Below, one piece after another: positions 52,512 through 61,873 of a stretch of 64,000 nucleotides of DNA. A program made the translations under genes and the position numbers. Under the pieces are notes generated by a model. That model made no database searches. It saw nothing but the letters and a program-made list of their open reading frames with translations, and was not told the origin of the DNA. This DNA is from Imperialibacter sp. EC-SDR9 (GTDB taxonomy: Bacteria; Bacteroidota; Bacteroidia; Cytophagales; Cyclobacteriaceae), in NCBI RefSeq assembly GCF_902498805.1, contig NZ_LR701577.1, positions 243,131 to 307,130 on the forward strand, written 5' to 3'. Each line of letters starts with the position of its first letter. The first letter of the stretch is position 1.

Positions 52512-53690
52512 TTATACTGCTAATTTTCTTTGCGCTTTTTCCCACACGGCCGACTGCTTACCATTTATTAGTCGCCATAGGCCCCGGAAAACAGAAACAT
52601 TCATGATGGTGAAGTACAAAGGGATGTACAGAATCTTCAGCCTTGTTTTTCGCTTTTCAAGTATGTAACCCACGGCCGCCATTACATAAAATGCTATTTG
52701 GGCAACGAAGAGAATCGTGCCTGGCAAGTAGCCCTGAAGAGCCAGCATAAAGCTGGTGAAGAGAAGAAGCGGCAACATCAGCGGAGCGAGTGTCCAGCGA
52801 AGTGCCCGATGCGACACATACTGAAAGGTCAATACAGGGTTGGGGAAAGGATTAAGCAATCCGCTCATGCGCACTACTGCCTGAAGTCCTCCGGCGGCAA
52901 TTCTCACCTTCCGCTTTATTTCTTCGGTAATAGAAAGGGAAGCCGTTTCAAGAGCATATGACTGTGCCTCATATACTACCCGATGCCCTTTAGCGGCTAT
53001 TCCCATTGTGAGTACAAAATCTTCGATCAGGGTGTCGGCAGGCACGGGCTCATAAAGGGAAGTTCTCACGGCAAAAAGCTCACCGGCTGCGCCCACCACT
53101 GAGTGTAGCTCAGAGTCCCATTGTTTAAGCTTTGATTCATATTTCCAGTAGATACCTTCACCGGCGGCTGAAGCATCGTCGGCATTGGTTTGCTCAATCC
53201 TTTTCTCTCCAGCCACGGCACCCACCGACGGATCAGCAAAATGGCGAACCAGGTTGGTGATCGCTTCATTGTTAAGCAGGGTATTGGCATCGGTGAAAAT
53301 GGTAATCGGAGAAGTAATCGACTTCATTACCCGCTCCACAGCCGCAAGTTTACCCTTCCGTTCTGGTCTGTGCTCCAGGGTAATGGCTGGGTATTTCGTA
53401 ATAATTTCGTTGGTTTTATCTGTACTACCGTCAGTGACAAAAAGAAACTTGATCTTATCTGACGGGTAGCTAAGGCTCAGGGAATTCCTGATTTTATCCT
53501 CTACGCAATCCTGCTCATTGTAGGCGGCCACGAGCATCGTAACTTCAGGCCATTCCGTCATCTCGACCGGCTTTCTAGGCGCAAAAAATCTCTTAATCTG
53601 CACCAGGGCGAACAACACAATGCCATAGCCCAGGTAGCTGTAGAAAAGAATGCTTAGCGCAACAATACTGATTACAATTAGGATTTCCAT
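52512..53690 (-). CDS. Membrane family 2 glycosyltransferase (processive-like)
   Basis: 392 residues. An N-terminal membrane helix (4-30) precedes the GT2 catalytic domain: L-V-A-A-Y-N-E-Q-D, T-D-G-S-T-D-K-T, I-F-T-D-A-N-T (D-x-N), E-D-F-V-L at residues ~220, and a region after it that lacks a clear Q-x-x-R-W. Three to four helices follow (~290-370). It resembles hyaluronan/cellulose-synthase-like transferases. It is the first gene of the cluster, 107 bases downstream of the LytTR regulator. Confidence 0.9.
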   Translation of the reverse strand: MEILIVISIVALSILFYSYLGYGIVLFALVQIKRFFAPRKPVEMTEWPEVTMLVAAYNEQDCVEDKIRNSLSLSYPSDKIKFLFVTDGSTDKTNEIITKYPAITLEHRPERKGKLAAVERVMKSITSPITIFTDANTLLNNEAITNLVRHFADPSVGAVAGEKRIEQTNADDASAAGEGIYWKYESKLKQWDSELHSVVGAAGELFAVRTSLYEPVPADTLIEDFVLTMGIAAKGHRVVYEAQSYALETASLSITEEIKRKVRIAAGGLQAVVRMSGLLNPFPNPVLTFQYVSHRALRWTLAPLMLPLLLFTSFMLALQGYLPGTILFVAQIAFYVMAAVGYILEKRKTRLKILYIPLYFTIMNVSVFRGLWRLINGKQSAVWEKAQRKLAV

Positions 53691-53797
53691 TTCTGATCTT
53701 TTCCACCAAATTAGCGGGTGACCAGTGCTTGGGGCCTAAGTATTCGATAGTTGGGGACGAACTGTCGATTTTTGGATTGAATCGGTGGAAGAGGGAA

Positions 53798-54481
53798 TCA
53801 GAGTGTTTTGATATGGTTCATCAAAACGGGCTTATGTGCCCTGCTGATAGGTATTACTTTATCTTTAATCACCAGGTTAGTTTCTTCAATATCTACAATC
53901 TTGGAGAGGTTCACGATATAAGACCTGTGTACTTTTAAAAACTTGCTGTTGTCTATTTTAGCATCGATGTTCTTTAAGGTAGAATGAACAATGAACTTTT
54001 CCTTCTTCTCAGTATGGAAAACAACATAGTCGCCAATAGATTCAATATATAAAATATCATCCAGATTAAGTCTTACGTGCCTCCCATCTACTTTCACATA
54101 CAGTTCGTTGATCTCTTTGGATGTCTTTTTGCCATGTACCTCTCTTGCCTTGTCGATGGCTTTTAAAAGCCGACTCAAAACAATAGGCTTGTGAAGGTAA
54201 TCGGTCACCTTGTATTCAAATGCTTCAAGAGCGTACTCTTTGAGGGTGGTGGTGAAAATCACCTGCGGAATGTCGGGCTTCATTCGAACCAGCTCCATGC
54301 CGTTCAGTTCGGGCATTTCGATGTCAAGCAGAATCAAATCGACTTCTTCCTTGTTTAAAAAATTGAGTGCCTCCAAACCATTAACACACATCCCCACCAC
54401 AGTGAGGTCTTCAATTTTGTCGCACATCATCTCAAGCGATTTTCTCGCCATCTCATCATCGTCAACTATCAGACACCTCAT
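53798..54481 (-). CDS. LytTR-family response regulator
   Basis: 227 residues. Receiver domain: V-D-D-D-E at residues 6-10, L-I-L-L-D-I-E-M-P phospho-acceptor near residue 54, and H-K-P-I with Lys. LytTR DNA-binding domain from about residue 125: L-Y-V-K-V-D-G-R, I-L-Y-I-E-S-I-G-D-Y-V, F-L-K-V-H-R-S-Y-I-V-N. It overlaps the hybrid kinase by ATGA, so they form one system. It likely controls the downstream glycan cluster, directly or otherwise. Confidence 0.95.
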   Translation of the reverse strand: MRCLIVDDDEMARKSLEMMCDKIEDLTVVGMCVNGLEALNFLNKEEVDLILLDIEMPELNGMELVRMKPDIPQVIFTTTLKEYALEAFEYKVTDYLHKPIVLSRLLKAIDKAREVHGKKTSKEINELYVKVDGRHVRLNLDDILYIESIGDYVVFHTEKKEKFIVHSTLKNIDAKIDNSKFLKVHRSYIVNLSKIVDIEETNLVIKDKVIPISRAHKPVLMNHIKTL

Positions 54482-57339
54482 TGTATTAAATGATTTTTGA
54501 TCCTGGCCAACTCGTTTTGTACAATTTGCAACTTAGGATCAATATCCCCAATAAATTTTGCGAACTTCTGTTTGAGTAAATCAGTCATTCCTGATGCTTT
54601 TCCCTCGGTTTCTATTTCAACAAGAAGCTCTGAGACTTTGGTAAGTCCCACCATAGCAAAGTTGGGAGATATTTTGTGCACTTTTCGAATAAATTCCGCT
54701 TCATTTCCTTCTTTTTCCAGCTGTTTCAAAAGCTCAATTTCGCTGGCAATACCATCAACAAAAATCTGAAAAATGATGGAAGTCCTCTCTACATCGTCCT
54801 CATACATCATGTAGAGGTGCTCTCTATCCAAAGAAGCTGAAAATTCAAAATCGGTCATTTTTTTCTCTTTCTCCTGCATTTTCTGATCCTTTAGGGCCTT
54901 GAGCAATTGCTCAGGAGTAAACGGTTTAGTCAAATGGTAGTTCATACCTACTTCGAGGGCTCGGTTGCGCTCATCTACTAATGCTGAAGCAGTCAACGCT
55001 ATAATCGGGACTGTGCTGTTTGAATTGTTTTCCATGCCCCTAATCCGTATGGTTGTCTCATAACCATCCATTTTAGGCATCCGAATATCCATTAAAATAT
55101 AATTATAAACATAATTTTCAACGAATTCGAGTGCTTCAACCCCATTATTAGCTATATCACAGGGAATTTCCCATTTAAAAAACAACCCCGAGAGGTATTG
55201 CTGATTCATTTCATTGTCTTCCACTATCAGCACCCTGCTCAGGTCGGGAGGAGAACTACTATCATGGCCTGGCTCCTCGGCTAGTTCGGCTTCGCCCACC
55301 CTTAACTCAAGAATCACCCGAAAAGTGGTTCCCTGACCTTCTTCACTTTCGAGCTGTATGGTACCATCCATCATCTCCACCAGTTGCTTCACTATTGATA
55401 GGCCAAGGCCGGTGCCACCATACTTAAGTTTGGTTTCCTTGTCGGCCTGTTTAAAAGTCTCAAAAACCACAGCTTGCTTGTCGGCCGATATGCCTATGCC
55501 AGTGTCCCACACCGAAAACTCCACTCTAACCGAGTCCTTTATTTTCTCCAACACCTTAGCAGCAATAACGATGAAGCCTTTTTCAGTGAACTTAGCAGCA
55601 TTACCCACCAGGTTGATGAAAATCTGATTCAGGGCGGTAGGGTCGGCCAAAAGGATCTCGGGAACCTCAGGAGATATGTCGGTGAAGAAATTGATATCGC
55701 CCTTGCCCGCCTTCACCTCAAATGTCTTCATGACCGATTCTGCCACTTCCCTGACGTTGACAGGCTGCTCAGCCAACTCATACAGCCCTGCTTCTATTTT
55801 AGACAGGTCAAGGATACCGGAAATCAATCCAAGCAGTACCTCCGTCGAGAACTTGATTGTTTTGAGGTAGTCGCTTTGCTGCTGATCCAGCATCGTATCT
55901 CCCAGCAGGTTCGACATCCCAACGATCGCATTGATTGGGTTGCGGATTTCGTGACTCATGTTAGCCAAAAACTGCTTTTCTGCCAGCATGGCCTTTTCTG
56001 CCTTGTTGCGGGCGATCCTCAGTTCCTCTTCGAGCTTTTTCCTCGCACTTATATCATAATGAATGCCAAGCGATCCGATGATTTCGCCCTTATCGCTGTA
56101 GAATGGTGCACCACTGATCAATACTGAAAGTCGCTGACCTCCCTTTTTCAGGATTTCTATTTCATAAACCCCCGCCTTACCCTTCATTCTTTCTGCCTCC
56201 TGCTTCTGCATTACTTTTTTATATTCAGGAGGCAAAAGCACTTCGTCGGCAGACATTCCTGTTAGTTCTTTTTCGGTGTAGCCAGTCATTTCACAGAATC
56301 GCCGGTAGGGTTTGATAATGATCCCACTGGTGTCCACCTCCAGCAGTCCAAGCTCCATGTTTTCAATGAGGCCCCTGTACTTTTCTTCACTGAGCCTTAA
56401 TCTTTTTTCCTGGTTTTTCTCTTCTGTAATATCCAAATAGTGCCAAAGGTGGCCCAGATAGGTTTCGTCTTCAAAAATCGGAATGTAGTCCCGGAGCAGT
56501 ACAGTGCCATCATTCATCAGCAACTCTTCCCGGCTCACTGGCTGTTGCCTGGTGAGCAGCTGTTCTATCCGTTTGGTAAAAGCCGCGGGGTTTGCAAACA
56601 AATGTTTTGTCTGTTCTGCAGAATTACTACAGTCAGCACCAATCAGATCATCGGGCGCAGCAGAAATATTGAAAATGGAACAAAACTTCTCATTCACCAA
56701 CACTATTTTGCGGTGCTCATCCTCCACCAGAATGCCTGCATTGAGGCTGCCAATTAACGAGGTGAGCCTTAAACTCGCCTTCAACAACTCCTGCTCCGAG
56801 TCCATTCGCTTCGTAACATCCCTCCCAACGGCACTTACCTTAAGAAGCTTACCGGAAGGGTTGTAGAAATACTGTACATTTTGTTCTATCCAGATCCATT
56901 GACCATTAATGCCTGTAACAGGCACCACGCTAAAACTGCGTTTCTCTTTTTCAATTCGTTGCTGCTGGTAGAAAAACAGCACCTGTTTCTTGTATTTGTC
57001 AGGCACAAAGTCGACAAATTTTCTCCCAATAATTTCTGATTTGTTGCTGAAGCCCAAACTCCTGACCGCTACCGGGTTCACCAGCGTGATGATACCTTTT
57101 CCTGTTGTTTCATAGATAAAGTCACTGGCGGAATCAATAATTTGCCGATACCTTAGCTCGCTTTCCTCGGCCTGTCTGGTTCTCTCCTCTATCTTCACCT
57201 CAAGGCTCTCGTTCAGCGCTGTCAGCTCCTTGTTGGCACTATCAAGTTCCGTAGTTCTCGACACAAGCGCAGCCTCAGCTTGCTTCCGCAAAGCTACTTC
57301 TCTCTCCAGTTGCTTCTTTAAGTCTTCCAATTCGTTCAT
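54478..57339 (-). CDS. Hybrid sensor histidine kinase with PAS domains, receiver and Hpt
   Basis: 953 residues, cytosolic (no membrane helix). N-terminal coiled coil (~1-60), three PAS domains (about 62-185, 190-310, 320-440), HisKA with H463 in N-M-S-H-E-I-R-N-P, HATPase (about 565-685, D-T-G-I-G-I, G-G-T-G-L-G-L-S), receiver with D751 (L-M-D-I-R-M-P-K) and a C-terminal Hpt domain with H888 (K-V-H-K-I-S-P-N-F). It is a full phosphorelay ending on the LytTR regulator. The PAS signals are unknown. Confidence 0.94.
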   Translation of the reverse strand: MNELEDLKKQLEREVALRKQAEAALVSRTTELDSANKELTALNESLEVKIEERTRQAEESELRYRQIIDSASDFIYETTGKGIITLVNPVAVRSLGFSNKSEIIGRKFVDFVPDKYKKQVLFFYQQQRIEKEKRSFSVVPVTGINGQWIWIEQNVQYFYNPSGKLLKVSAVGRDVTKRMDSEQELLKASLRLTSLIGSLNAGILVEDEHRKIVLVNEKFCSIFNISAAPDDLIGADCSNSAEQTKHLFANPAAFTKRIEQLLTRQQPVSREELLMNDGTVLLRDYIPIFEDETYLGHLWHYLDITEEKNQEKRLRLSEEKYRGLIENMELGLLEVDTSGIIIKPYRRFCEMTGYTEKELTGMSADEVLLPPEYKKVMQKQEAERMKGKAGVYEIEILKKGGQRLSVLISGAPFYSDKGEIIGSLGIHYDISARKKLEEELRIARNKAEKAMLAEKQFLANMSHEIRNPINAIVGMSNLLGDTMLDQQQSDYLKTIKFSTEVLLGLISGILDLSKIEAGLYELAEQPVNVREVAESVMKTFEVKAGKGDINFFTDISPEVPEILLADPTALNQIFINLVGNAAKFTEKGFIVIAAKVLEKIKDSVRVEFSVWDTGIGISADKQAVVFETFKQADKETKLKYGGTGLGLSIVKQLVEMMDGTIQLESEEGQGTTFRVILELRVGEAELAEEPGHDSSSPPDLSRVLIVEDNEMNQQYLSGLFFKWEIPCDIANNGVEALEFVENYVYNYILMDIRMPKMDGYETTIRIRGMENNSNSTVPIIALTASALVDERNRALEVGMNYHLTKPFTPEQLLKALKDQKMQEKEKKMTDFEFSASLDREHLYMMYEDDVERTSIIFQIFVDGIASEIELLKQLEKEGNEAEFIRKVHKISPNFAMVGLTKVSELLVEIETEGKASGMTDLLKQKFAKFIGDIDPKLQIVQNELARIKNHLIQ

Positions 57340-57645
57340 TCCAGCTGCCAGATGTTTGTAGTGATCCGTGGATTAATCCAAAAAATACAACTTCTTGGGC
57401 TTTTTTGATAATAAGAAGGGAATATCATTCACTGCTATTTACTTTTTGAAAGCAAGCTCGCTTTTTATTCATTCACTAAAAGCAAAAACAAGTAGAGCTA
57501 CAGCCTGCACCTTATTCTATGCTCATTGCTGCCCCCGGGCCGGGCTACGTAAATCCGATGTCATATCGCCTAAAAAAAATTGCCTCTTCAACGCAACCTG
57601 TCGGCGATTCGTCGCATCTAACCAACAAGGTCAAATTAACACACT
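57340..57645. other. Divergent intergenic region
   Basis: 306 bases between the hybrid kinase and the second permease gene. A small hairpin (AAAGC/GCTTT, about 57449-57463) is present. I found no consensus -7 box within range of either start. Confidence 0.5.
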
Positions 57646-60075
57646 ATGCTTAAAAACTTTTTCAATGTAACCTTCAGGAGCATTCTGAAGCACAAATTCT
57701 ACTCCTTCATCAACATTCTAGGGCTCTCCATCGGCATCACATGTTTTTTGATGATCACGCTCTACGTGAAAGATGAGCTGAGCTACGACAAACACCTGCC
57801 AGCTATTGAAAGGCTCTACCGACTCGATTTCACTGGTACCATTGGTGGCAACACGTTCATCACTTCCCTTTCGAGCGTGCCCGCAGCACAAGCGCTCATG
57901 AACGACTACCCAGAAGTGGAGTCGGCAGTGCGGATGCGGGACAGAGGCAACGAGATGATCAAACCAGAGGGCCAGATGCAAATCTTCAACGAGGAGAAAA
58001 TACTTTTGGCTGACTCGAATTTTTTTGAGTTTTTTCAGCTGCCTCTAATCGAAGGAGACCCTGCAACAGCGCTGGCAGCTCCTAAAAAGGCAGCCATAAG
58101 CGAAGCCATAGCAAAAAAGTATTTTGGTAATGAGACAGCCGTTGGCAAAACAATAGAAGTACAGGGCTGGGACAACTTTGAGGTTACAGCTGTGTACAAA
58201 GAAATGCCAAGCAATCAACACTTTCATGCCGACGTATTATTCTCAATTACCAGCACAAGCGAAGCTTTCAATACGCAATGGATGGGGTTCAATTTTGTCA
58301 CTTACCTCAAAATAAAACCAGAGAACGCTGCTGTAGCACTTGAAGCGAAATTCCCGGACATGATCGCCAAATACATTGGGCCTGAAATTCAGAAGTTCAT
58401 GGGCCAGAACATGGAGGAGTTCAAGGAAGCTGGTGGCCAGCTGGGTTATGCCTTATATCCTGTAAAGGATATCCACCTCAACTCAAGCAAACTCGGAGAA
58501 CTCGAGGCCAATGGCGACATCACCTATGTGTATCTGTTTTCGGTCATTGCTTTCTTCATTCTGCTGATTGCCTGCATCAATTTCATGAACCTGTCAACGG
58601 CACGCTCTGCAAACAGGGCCAAAGAGGTTGGCGTTCGAAAAGTGTTGGGCGCCCAGCGCCCTCTCATCGTTCGCCAGTTTCTGGCAGAGGCACTTATCCT
58701 GAGCTTCTTTTCATTTATGCTGGCCTACGGGTTATGCTTTCTGCTCCTGCCCTCGTTCAATACACTGGCCGAAAAGCAATTAGCCATCAGTGCTTTGCTT
58801 ACACCAGGGTTTATTATCACCATTTTGGGATTGATCATTGCGGTCGGTTTATTGGCTGGCAGCTACCCCGCCTTCTACCTTTCTGGCTTCAAGCCTGTAG
58901 AGGTACTTAAAGGCAAGCTCAACCTCGGCATGAAGAGTGGGGCCATTCGTAGCTTTCTTGTTGTCTTCCAGTTCACGCTCTCCATTATCATGATAGTGGG
59001 CACCATGGTTATTTATGATCAATTGAATTTCATACGAAACAAAAAGCTTGGCTACCAGAAAGATCACTTGGTTATTATCAACGATCCCTGGCTTTTGAAA
59101 GACAACCTCAACGCCTTCAAAACTGAGGCACTGCGAAACTCGGCTGTCGTCAGCGGCACTCTCAGTAGCTTCCTGCCTGTTAATGGCAATACCAATAATA
59201 ACCTCTATTTCAAAGGGAAAAATCCTCAAAACGAATCCCACATAGTCAGTGACTGGCGAGTCGATCAGGACTACGTGCCCACATTTGGTATTGAAATAAA
59301 AGAGGGGCGAAACTTCTCTCGAGAGTTTCCAAGTGATTCTTCTGCTATAGTAGTCAACGAGGCATTTGTGAAGCAGTTTGGCCTTGAAAACCCCGTTGGC
59401 GAATTTATCTCCACTCATGGTGATGACGAAGATGGCACCAGCATTGTTTCCTACAAAATCATTGGGGTTATGGGGGATTTTCATTATGCCTCTCTGAGAG
59501 AAAGTATTTATCCTCTGATGATGAAACTGGCAAGCAGCAGGGGGAATATCACTTTCAAAGTGGCTGGCGACAATATTGATCAAACCATCGCCACCCTGAA
59601 GAGCACCTGGGAGCAGTTTGGCCCCGGGCAGCCTTTCAGCTACAACTTCATCGACCAGCAGTTTGAGGAAGTGCACAAGTCGGAAATGCGGATAGGCTCC
59701 ATCTTTATGGTATTTGCTTCGCTGGCTGTGTTTATTGCCTGCCTCGGGCTATTTGGGCTGGCAGCTTTCACAGCCGAGCAGCGCAACAAAGAAATTGGGG
59801 TACGCAAAGTGCTTGGTGCCAGTGTTTCCAGTATCATGAGCCTGCTGTCCAGGGAGTTTGTGAAGTTGATTGGTATTTCCTTTGTCATAGCTGCACCTAC
59901 AGCCTACTATGCTGTCGGCAAGTGGCTCGACAACTTTGCCTACCGCACCAACCTCAGCCTGGTGACCATTTTCATTGCGGGCTTGCTATCGTTGGTGGTG
60001 GCCTGGCTCACTATGAGCTTTCAAACATGGCGAGCTGCACGTGCCAACCCTGTAAACTCCCTCAGAAGCGAATGA
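57646..60075 (+). CDS. FtsX/MacB-type ABC transporter permease
   Basis: 809 residues without the prefix domain of the 19437-22058 protein. Layout: membrane helix near 20-40 (I-N-I-L-G-L-S-I-G-I-T-C-F-L), MacB periplasmic domain (about 45-285), helices at 290-425 with K-E-V-G-V-R-K-V-L-G-A, a second long periplasmic domain (about 460-680) and C-terminal helices with K-E-I-G-V-R-K-V-L-G-A. No ATPase gene is adjacent and no PadR gene controls it. Bacteroidota carry many such lone permeases; substrate unknown. Confidence 0.92.
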   Translation: MLKNFFNVTFRSILKHKFYSFINILGLSIGITCFLMITLYVKDELSYDKHLPAIERLYRLDFTGTIGGNTFITSLSSVPAAQALMNDYPEVESAVRMRDRGNEMIKPEGQMQIFNEEKILLADSNFFEFFQLPLIEGDPATALAAPKKAAISEAIAKKYFGNETAVGKTIEVQGWDNFEVTAVYKEMPSNQHFHADVLFSITSTSEAFNTQWMGFNFVTYLKIKPENAAVALEAKFPDMIAKYIGPEIQKFMGQNMEEFKEAGGQLGYALYPVKDIHLNSSKLGELEANGDITYVYLFSVIAFFILLIACINFMNLSTARSANRAKEVGVRKVLGAQRPLIVRQFLAEALILSFFSFMLAYGLCFLLLPSFNTLAEKQLAISALLTPGFIITILGLIIAVGLLAGSYPAFYLSGFKPVEVLKGKLNLGMKSGAIRSFLVVFQFTLSIIMIVGTMVIYDQLNFIRNKKLGYQKDHLVIINDPWLLKDNLNAFKTEALRNSAVVSGTLSSFLPVNGNTNNNLYFKGKNPQNESHIVSDWRVDQDYVPTFGIEIKEGRNFSREFPSDSSAIVVNEAFVKQFGLENPVGEFISTHGDDEDGTSIVSYKIIGVMGDFHYASLRESIYPLMMKLASSRGNITFKVAGDNIDQTIATLKSTWEQFGPGQPFSYNFIDQQFEEVHKSEMRIGSIFMVFASLAVFIACLGLFGLAAFTAEQRNKEIGVRKVLGASVSSIMSLLSREFVKLIGISFVIAAPTAYYAVGKWLDNFAYRTNLSLVTIFIAGLLSLVVAWLTMSFQTWRAARANPVNSLRSE

Positions 60076-60080
60076 GATAA

Positions 60081-60119
60081 AGAAAAAGAGGCCAGCCCAA
60101 TAAACTTGAGCTGGCCTCT
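60081..60119. terminator. Terminator between permease and DUF1573 gene
   Basis: Perfect 10-base stem AGAGGCCAGC (60087-60096) / GCTGGCCTCT (60110-60119). The A-run on the left reads as T-run for the minus strand, so it best serves the DUF1573 gene, but it could also slow the permease transcript. Confidence 0.85.
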
Positions 60120-60143
60120 GCCTTTTAAAAGGAATCTCTTTCT

Positions 60144-60557
60144 TTACTCGCCTGCTTCTTTCTTAGGCAACACATTTGTGGTAATGCTGATCCTTTCGCT
60201 GCTATTGGTAGCGTTAGAGATAATGGTGATCACCTTGTTCTGCATACCCATTTTTCCAGTGCTGTTGAACGACACCTTCACTTCACCTTTTTCTCCGGGA
60301 GCAATAGGCTCTTTTGGCCAGCTGGGGGCTGTGCACCCGCATGTCGTCAACACTCTCGACAGAATCAGAGGCTCAGTGCCTTTATTTGAAAAGGCAAATA
60401 CATATTCTACCTTATCGCCTTGTGTAATGTCACCAAAATCGTGAGTAGACTCCTCAAACTTAATTTCAGGGCCCTTCTTTTCTGTAGCCGCATCCTGCGC
60501 TTGTACAGCTACTGCCGATGCCAGCATGAAAACTACTAACCAAGCAAACTTTCTCAT
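60144..60557 (-). CDS. Secreted DUF1573 protein
   Basis: 137 residues from the ATG at 60557 (an in-frame TTG lies two codons upstream). Signal peptide to about V-Q-A-Q. The DUF1573 Ig-like core is clear: S-T-H-D-F-G-D-I, F-A-F-S-N-K-G-T-E-P-L, T-C-G-C-T-A-P-S-W-P and G-E-V-K-V-S-F-N-S. The C-G-C pair is a family hallmark. The family is common in Bacteroidota, of unknown role, likely periplasmic. Confidence 0.92.
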   Translation of the reverse strand: MRKFAWLVVFMLASAVAVQAQDAATEKKGPEIKFEESTHDFGDITQGDKVEYVFAFSNKGTEPLILSRVLTTCGCTAPSWPKEPIAPGEKGEVKVSFNSTGKMGMQNKVITIISNATNSSERISITTNVLPKKEAGE

Positions 60558-60697
60558 ATCCAATTATATTTTGTAAAACTCATTTTTAATACACAAACAA
60601 CGGCGTAGGTAACCAATAGTTCCCTTATTAACACCAGAGAAACGTTTTTATTCACCCTCTTCAACAAAAGTAAATAAATTTCTCAGAGCAAAGAAAC

Positions 60698-61795
60698 TTA
60701 GTTGCTCTTCGACACAGCCTCCATTAACCCCCGCATATACCCTATAGCATAAAGGTTGCCAAGAATACCATAACCAGGGTGATTGTTTTCCTCTCCCTCC
60801 ATCGTCGGCACATGATCCGGCCTGATAGGCCCCTTGAAGCCAATATCATAATATGCCTTCATGGCTTCGTACATGTCAGTTTTGCCATTATCATGGAAGC
60901 TTTCTTCAAATTTCCATTTGTCGCCAATGATGTCCCTGAAGTGCACAAAGTAGATGCGGTTTCTGTTGCCAAAGTACCTGATGGCCGACGGAATATCTTC
61001 CCCCATAGTGGCAAAGGTGCCCTGGCAGAAAGTGAGCCCGTTGCTTGGGCTGGAATGCATATCCAGCATACGTTTGAAGGCCTCCACCGACGTCATGATC
61101 CTCGCAATGCCACGAATATTGGGTATTGGCGGGTCATCAGGGTGCATGGCCATTTTAATCCCTGCTTTTTCCGCTTCCGGCATAATTGCCTTCAGGAAGT
61201 AGTCGAGGTTACTCCACATTTTCTCCGCCGAAATTTCGCCGTACTCCGTAAGGGGCTGGTCTTTTACGTCTTCGTAGTTAAAGGCAGTAACGAAGGCGTC
61301 CCCTCGGCCCCTTTTGTCGACCTGGCTGCGATGCCAGCTAATCACGGGCATCCAGTTATAACAAACAGTATCGATGCCCGCCCTGGCGCTGCTTTTTAAG
61401 AATGTGATAAAATTATCAAGCTCCTCGTCTCGCCCCGGCAGTCCCAACTTTGCTTTCTCAAGTGTCGGTGGCCCTTCCAATACCCGCAGCACCAATCCTT
61501 CCTTCGCAAATACGTCTTTCAGCCCCTGAATAGTCTCATAGTCCCAGGGCTTTTTGCCAGGCACGCCAGCCATGCTGGGACTCACAGAGCAAACCGCTCC
61601 ATCCACGCCCATTTGGCGCTGTAAAGCCAGTTTCTGAGGTTGCATACCGTAGAAGTAAGACATGCAAATTTGCAGTTCGTCTTTCACTTCCGGGTCCCTA
61701 CGGCCTACTTCAGCAAATGCATGACTGCCTCCCAGACCGGAGAGGGCTGCCAGCGAGGCTGTACCCTTTATAAACTGTCTCCTCGACTTTTCCAT
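60698..61795 (-). CDS. Tat-exported mannonate dehydratase-like protein (UxuA family)
   Basis: 365 residues. A twin-arginine signal (S-R-R-Q-F-I-K-G) precedes a TIM barrel of the UxuA/mannonate dehydratase type: M-A-M-H-P-D-D-P-P-I-P, T-F-C-Q-G-T-F, V-H-F-R-D-I and R-P-D-H-V-P-T-M-E-G-E. These metal-binding Cys, His and Asp residues are retained. Normal UxuA is cytosolic, so this Tat form must act in the periplasm. Activity on mannonate is not proven. No other hexuronate genes adjoin, though a YiaK-like gene is in the window. Confidence 0.87.
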   Translation of the reverse strand: MEKSRRQFIKGTASLAALSGLGGSHAFAEVGRRDPEVKDELQICMSYFYGMQPQKLALQRQMGVDGAVCSVSPSMAGVPGKKPWDYETIQGLKDVFAKEGLVLRVLEGPPTLEKAKLGLPGRDEELDNFITFLKSSARAGIDTVCYNWMPVISWHRSQVDKRGRGDAFVTAFNYEDVKDQPLTEYGEISAEKMWSNLDYFLKAIMPEAEKAGIKMAMHPDDPPIPNIRGIARIMTSVEAFKRMLDMHSSPSNGLTFCQGTFATMGEDIPSAIRYFGNRNRIYFVHFRDIIGDKWKFEESFHDNGKTDMYEAMKAYYDIGFKGPIRPDHVPTMEGEENNHPGYGILGNLYAIGYMRGLMEAVSKSN

Positions 61796-61873
61796 GTTCT
61801 CAAATATTAGGTGTTGCGAGTTGGTCTAACCTGCCAGGTAAGTTAACAAAAAGAGAAAACTTCAAAAGGTTAA

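Noticed and set aside
58849..59676. 275-residue minus-strand ORF
   Set aside because: Antisense to the second permease with no signal, motif or ribosome-binding context.
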